From Clostridiales bacterium (lineage in GTDB: Bacteria > Bacillota > Clostridia > Oscillospirales > Oscillospiraceae): a DNA stretch of 8,090 nt. The stretch covers positions 1 to 8,090 of the forward strand of contig JAQXNP010000095.1 in the NCBI GenBank assembly GCA_029098065.1. The letters run 5' to 3'. Below the pieces are notes generated by a model. It was not told the DNA's origin. It ran no database searches and saw only the letters and a list, made by a program, of their open reading frames with translations. The translations under genes were made by a program, and so were the position numbers. How positions within the stretch are numbered: position 1 is the first letter of the stretch; every line of letters begins with the position of its first letter. Shown piece after piece: positions 5,895 through 8,090 of this stretch.

Positions 5895-5910
5895 GAGGAG
5901 GGGAGCGGGC

Positions 5911-6510
5911 GTGGAGTGGTGTTTTGAATGCCCGGACGGCGCGGTGACCGTGCGGCAGGAGGGGGATCGGGCGATCTGCCAGGCCATCCGGAGCGCCCGG
6001 GGAGATGGACTTTACAAGGCCTGGCTCAAAGGCGGGAAGAGCCGGTTTCTCCTGGGAACGCTTATCCCGGACGGAGGAGCGCTCCGGCTGAGGCGGATTG
6101 TGCCGGTCATTCAGCTCAAAAACCTGGAGTTATGGCCTCCGGCGGGGGCGGAGATCACAATGGCCTTCCCGTTCGGAGAGCCGTCTCCTCCGCCCGGCTT
6201 CCAGTGGGAAGATCACCCGGAGAGACGGATGGGAGACCCCCTTCTGGCCCAGTCGGCCAAAGAGCTGGGGCGCGTGCTGATCCGCAAAGAGGAAAATGGC
6301 TTTTCTCTGGCCGTCAGGTTCCAGCCCGGAACGCCGTTTCCCCTGACGCCGCTGTTCTGCCTGAGCTGTCTGGAACAGATCTCGGGAACATGGTATCTCC
6401 GGTTCGATTTTTCCAGGCGGGGATATCCGGAACTGCCGCATAGTTCCTGGCCAGCCGGGGAGACTATGGGGGAAATCCATGAAAAGGAGGAAAACCCATG
6501 GCCAACCTGA
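5911..6510 (+). CDS. Hypothetical protein, first gene of the spore coat operon
   Basis: A 199-residue protein I do not recognise. The GTG start is chosen because GAGGAGGGG lies about 7 bases upstream. There is no signal peptide or membrane segment. Residues 1-90 look like a beta-rich domain: GDGLYKAWLKGGKSRFLLGTLIP (31-53), then GGALRLRRIVPVIQL (55-69), LWPPAGA (74-80) and AFPFGEP (85-91). A proline-rich linker PSPPPGFQW (91-99) separates it from a helix with QSAKELGRVL (114-123) and a second beta-rich part with CLSC (150-153) and WYLRFDFSRRGY (161-172). The acidic tail ends in NPWPT. Its last 13 bases overlap the first coat gene, whose ribosome site lies inside it, so the two are likely coupled. 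By association it may belong to the spore, but nothing in the sequence proves this. Base composition matches its neighbours. Confidence 0.8.
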   Translation: MEWCFECPDGAVTVRQEGDRAICQAIRSARGDGLYKAWLKGGKSRFLLGTLIPDGGALRLRRIVPVIQLKNLELWPPAGAEITMAFPFGEPSPPPGFQWEDHPERRMGDPLLAQSAKELGRVLIRKEENGFSLAVRFQPGTPFPLTPLFCLSCLEQISGTWYLRFDFSRRGYPELPHSSWPAGETMGEIHEKEENPWPT

Positions 6511-6683
6511 CCGCAAAAGAACTGTCCGCTCTCAGCGACCAGCTGGACTTCGAGAAGGTCATCTGCGCGAAATACCAGGCCGCCGTCCAGGAAGCCGAGG
6601 ACACCCAGCTGAAAACCAGCTTCCAGCAATACGCTGACCAGCACCGGCAGAACTACGACTGCCTGCTGAACTTTCTGCACTAA
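6498..6683 (+). CDS. Small CotF-like spore coat protein
   Basis: A 61-residue, mostly helical protein of the small ferritin-like coat family found in spore-forming Clostridia, with the typical pattern MANLTAKELSALSDQLDFEK, a central QAAVQEAEDTQLK (27-39) and a second helix ending in NYDCLLNFL (52-60). It is only a helical hairpin, shorter than full CotF domains, so it probably works as an oligomer or with the partner encoded next. Cysteines at 23 and 55 could cross-link. AAAGGAGG lies about 8-10 bases before the ATG and inside the upstream gene. The stop at 6681-6683 runs straight into the next gene's AGGAGG. Assignment rests on remembered family pattern and on pairing with the following gene. 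Confidence 0.75.
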   Translation: MANLTAKELSALSDQLDFEKVICAKYQAAVQEAEDTQLKTSFQQYADQHRQNYDCLLNFLH

Positions 6684-6697
6684 AGGAGGAGCCGCCC

Positions 6698-6949
6698 GTG
6701 AATGACCAGGAACGAATCACAGATTTGATGCTCAGCGAGAAAAAAATGTCCGCCAACTATGACACTTACGCCTCGGAGTGTGTCAATGTCCAGCTCCGGG
6801 ATGAATTCCTGAAGCTTCTGAACCAGAGCCATCAGACCCAGACCGACCTCTTCAGCGCCGCCCAGAGCAAAGGCTGGTACAAGGTGGATCCGGCCCCGGT
6901 CAGCAAGGTAAGTGAGACCTACAACAAATTCAACGCCGAAAAGCCTTGA
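6698..6949 (+). CDS. CotF-like spore coat protein
   Basis: An 83-residue helical protein resembling the CotF (coat F) domain. Helix one reads MNDQERITDLMLSEKKMSAN, followed by YDTYASECVNVQLRDEFLKLL (21-41), then HQTQTDLFSAAQSKGWYKVDPAP (45-67); the closing 'KGWY..(D/E)PAP' is very typical of clostridial CotF-like proteins. Family members are structural parts of the spore coat, made in the mother cell. The start is GTG at 6698 with AGGAGG 8 bases upstream. It follows the 61-residue coat gene by 14 bases and ends the operon before a strong terminator. A single cysteine (28) is present. Confidence 0.88.
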   Translation: MNDQERITDLMLSEKKMSANYDTYASECVNVQLRDEFLKLLNQSHQTQTDLFSAAQSKGWYKVDPAPVSKVSETYNKFNAEKP

Positions 6950-6956
6950 CGTATAA

Positions 6957-7000
6957 GGGCCGGGGAGCAGGCTGGACCTCCCCGGCCCAAATTTTGTCTT
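6957..7000 (+). terminator. Rho-independent terminator of the coat operon
   Basis: GGGCCGGGGAG (6957-6967) and CTCCCCGGCCC (6978-6988) form a perfect 11-bp stem with a 10-base loop, followed by AAATTTTGTCTT. It begins 8 bases after the last coat gene and its T-rich tail abuts the -35 box of the next promoter. Confidence 0.92.
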
Positions 7001-7027
7001 GACAAGGTGGCACCCTCTGTATATAAT
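6999..7027 (+). promoter_or_regulatory. Consensus sigma-A promoter of the cysteine desulfurase gene
   Basis: TTGACA (6999-7004), a 17-base spacer and TATAAT (7022-7027): both hexamers and the spacing are a perfect match to the housekeeping consensus. The leader of about 45 bases carries a tandem TAATCATA (7024-7031 and 7033-7040), whose first copy overlaps the -10 box. No Rrf2/IscR-type site is recognised. Strong constitutive transcription, possibly repressed through the repeats, is inferred. Confidence 0.9.
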
Positions 7028-7080
7028 CATAGTAATCATACGGGATTTATATGAAATAGAGACCGAAAGGAGTTTAAAAT

Positions 7081-8090
7081 ATGGCACGCATTGTCTATGC
7101 TGATCACGCGGCTACGACGCCGCTGTCCCCTGGAGCGCTGGAGGCTATGAAGCCGTTCTTCTCTCAGCGTTTCGGCAATCCTTCCAGCCTGTACGCTTTT
7201 GGGCAGGAGGCCAAAACCGATCTGAACGAGGCCCGGGAGACCATTGCCCGCTGCCTGAACGCGGAGCCCGGCGAGATCATCTTCACCTCCGGCGGCACCG
7301 AGGGGGACAACTGGGCCTTGAAGGGCGTGGCTGAGCTGCGGAAAAATAAAGGAAAACACATCATCACCACCGCCATTGAGCACCACGCGATCCTTCACTC
7401 CGCCCAGTACCTGGAGAAGCAGGGGTTTGAGGTCACATACCTGCCGGTGGATGAGCTGGGCCGGGTGGATCCCACTCAGGTGGAGGCCGCCATCCGGCCG
7501 GACACCATTCTGATCTCGGTGATGGCCGCCAACAACGAGATCGGCACCATTGAACCCATTGCCGAGATCGGGGCTGTCGCCAAGGCCCACAATGTCATCT
7601 TTCATGTGGACGCCGTTCAGGCGGTGGGACATATCCCGGTGGATGTGAAGGCGTGGGGCTGTGATCTGATGAGCTTCTCTGCCCACAAATTCTACGGACC
7701 GGGCGGAGTAGGCGGATTTTATATGCGCAGAGGCGTCCGCCTGCCGCCCATGATCCACGGCGGAGGGCAGGAGAAAAACCTGCGTTCGGGCACGGAGAAT
7801 GTGGCCGGCGCAGTGGGCATGGCCGCCGCTCTCCGGGAGTCTGTGGAGGAGATGGAGACCGAGTCCAGGCGGCTTTCCGCCCTGCGGGACAAACTGCTGG
7901 ACGGGCTGTCCCAGCTTCCCTGCACCAAAGTTACCGGAGATCGGAAGAACCGTCTTCCCGGCACCGCCTCCCTGGTCTTTGAAGGGGTGGAGGGAGAGGC
8001 GCTGCTCCTCCATCTGGACAACCGGGGTATCCGGGCCTCTTCCGGTTCGGCCTGCTCTTCGGCTTCCCTGGATCCCTCCCACGTGCTGCT
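7081..8090 (+). CDS. Cysteine desulfurase (NifS/IscS family), 3' end cut by window
   Basis: A PLP enzyme that takes sulfur from L-cysteine as an enzyme persulfide for Fe-S clusters and thiolated tRNA bases. The 336 visible codons start MARIVYADHAATTPLSPGAL. Landmarks are FGNPSSLY (31-38), FTSGGTEGDN (68-77), IEHHA (99-103), NNEIGT (151-156), HVDAVQ (175-180), the PLP lysine Lys203 in SFSAHKFYGP, LRSGTEN (about 234-240), and catalytic Cys325 in SSGSACSSASLDPSHVL. The group I (NifS/IscS) arrangement after the cysteine is clear; only about 40-60 residues of C-terminus are missing. AAAGGAG lies 8 bases before the ATG. No iscR precedes it; whether nifU or a tRNA thiolase follows is beyond the edge. 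NifS versus IscS naming cannot be settled. Confidence 0.95.
   Translation, partial: MARIVYADHAATTPLSPGALEAMKPFFSQRFGNPSSLYAFGQEAKTDLNEARETIARCLNAEPGEIIFTSGGTEGDNWALKGVAELRKNKGKHIITTAIEHHAILHSAQYLEKQGFEVTYLPVDELGRVDPTQVEAAIRPDTILISVMAANNEIGTIEPIAEIGAVAKAHNVIFHVDAVQAVGHIPVDVKAWGCDLMSFSAHKFYGPGGVGGFYMRRGVRLPPMIHGGGQEKNLRSGTENVAGAVGMAAALRESVEEMETESRRLSALRDKLLDGLSQLPCTKVTGDRKNRLPGTASLVFEGVEGEALLLHLDNRGIRASSGSACSSASLDPSHVL

Noticed and set aside
5613..5987. 124-codon minus-strand frame spanning the divergent region
   Set aside because: Overlaps the racemase in another frame and runs over its promoter; no ribosome site worth calling.
7036..8082. 348-codon minus-strand frame opposite the cysteine desulfurase
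   Set aside because: Opposes an unmistakable NifS/IscS gene with consensus promoter and ribosome site; translation has no recognisable domain.

Overview
The window reads as chromosomal DNA from an endospore-forming, fairly GC-rich member of the Clostridia; the style (strong AGGAGG ribosome sites, GTG/TTG starts, Clostridia-type CotF-like coat proteins) suggests Oscillospiraceae, but that is inferred from gene content and not a measured placement. No rRNA, tRNA, CRISPR array or insertion sequence is visible. Nearly all of it is coding, and no gap exceeds about 200 bases.

Layout. (1) Positions 1-2508, minus strand: a tightly coupled cluster of mltG (endolytic peptidoglycan transglycosylase), a U32-family protein resembling tRNA hydroxylase TrhP, and the first 53 codons of an acyltransferase-3-type membrane protein that runs off the left edge. 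The first pair shares one base and the second shares four. (2) Positions 2547-2856, plus strand: a lone gene for a 60-residue protein that is one-third cysteine, divergent from mltG. It has its own ribosome site and terminator, and an upstream sequence that fits the sigma-K promoter consensus. (3) Positions 2895-4864, minus strand: a three-gene operon of a TagA-type glycosyltransferase, a thymidylate kinase-like protein and a DJ-1/PfpI protein, behind an extended -10 promoter. (4) Positions 5060-5749, minus strand: an aspartate/glutamate racemase with its own promoter. (5) Positions 5911-6949, plus strand: a three-gene unit, divergent from the racemase, of an unrecognised 199-residue protein and two small CotF-like spore coat proteins, closed by a strong terminator. 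(6) From 7081, plus strand: a NifS/IscS-type cysteine desulfurase behind a textbook consensus sigma-A promoter, cut by the right edge.

How the parts relate. Cell-envelope and spore-surface functions recur: MltG, TagA, the acyltransferase, a D-amino-acid-type racemase, two coat proteins and the cysteine-rich mini-protein. The rest is housekeeping (tRNA modification, dTMP synthesis, sulfur transfer). The best candidates for undescribed biology are the cysteine-rich mini-protein with its sigma-K-like promoter, and the unknown first gene of the coat operon. These functional links are inference from sequence and neighbourhood.
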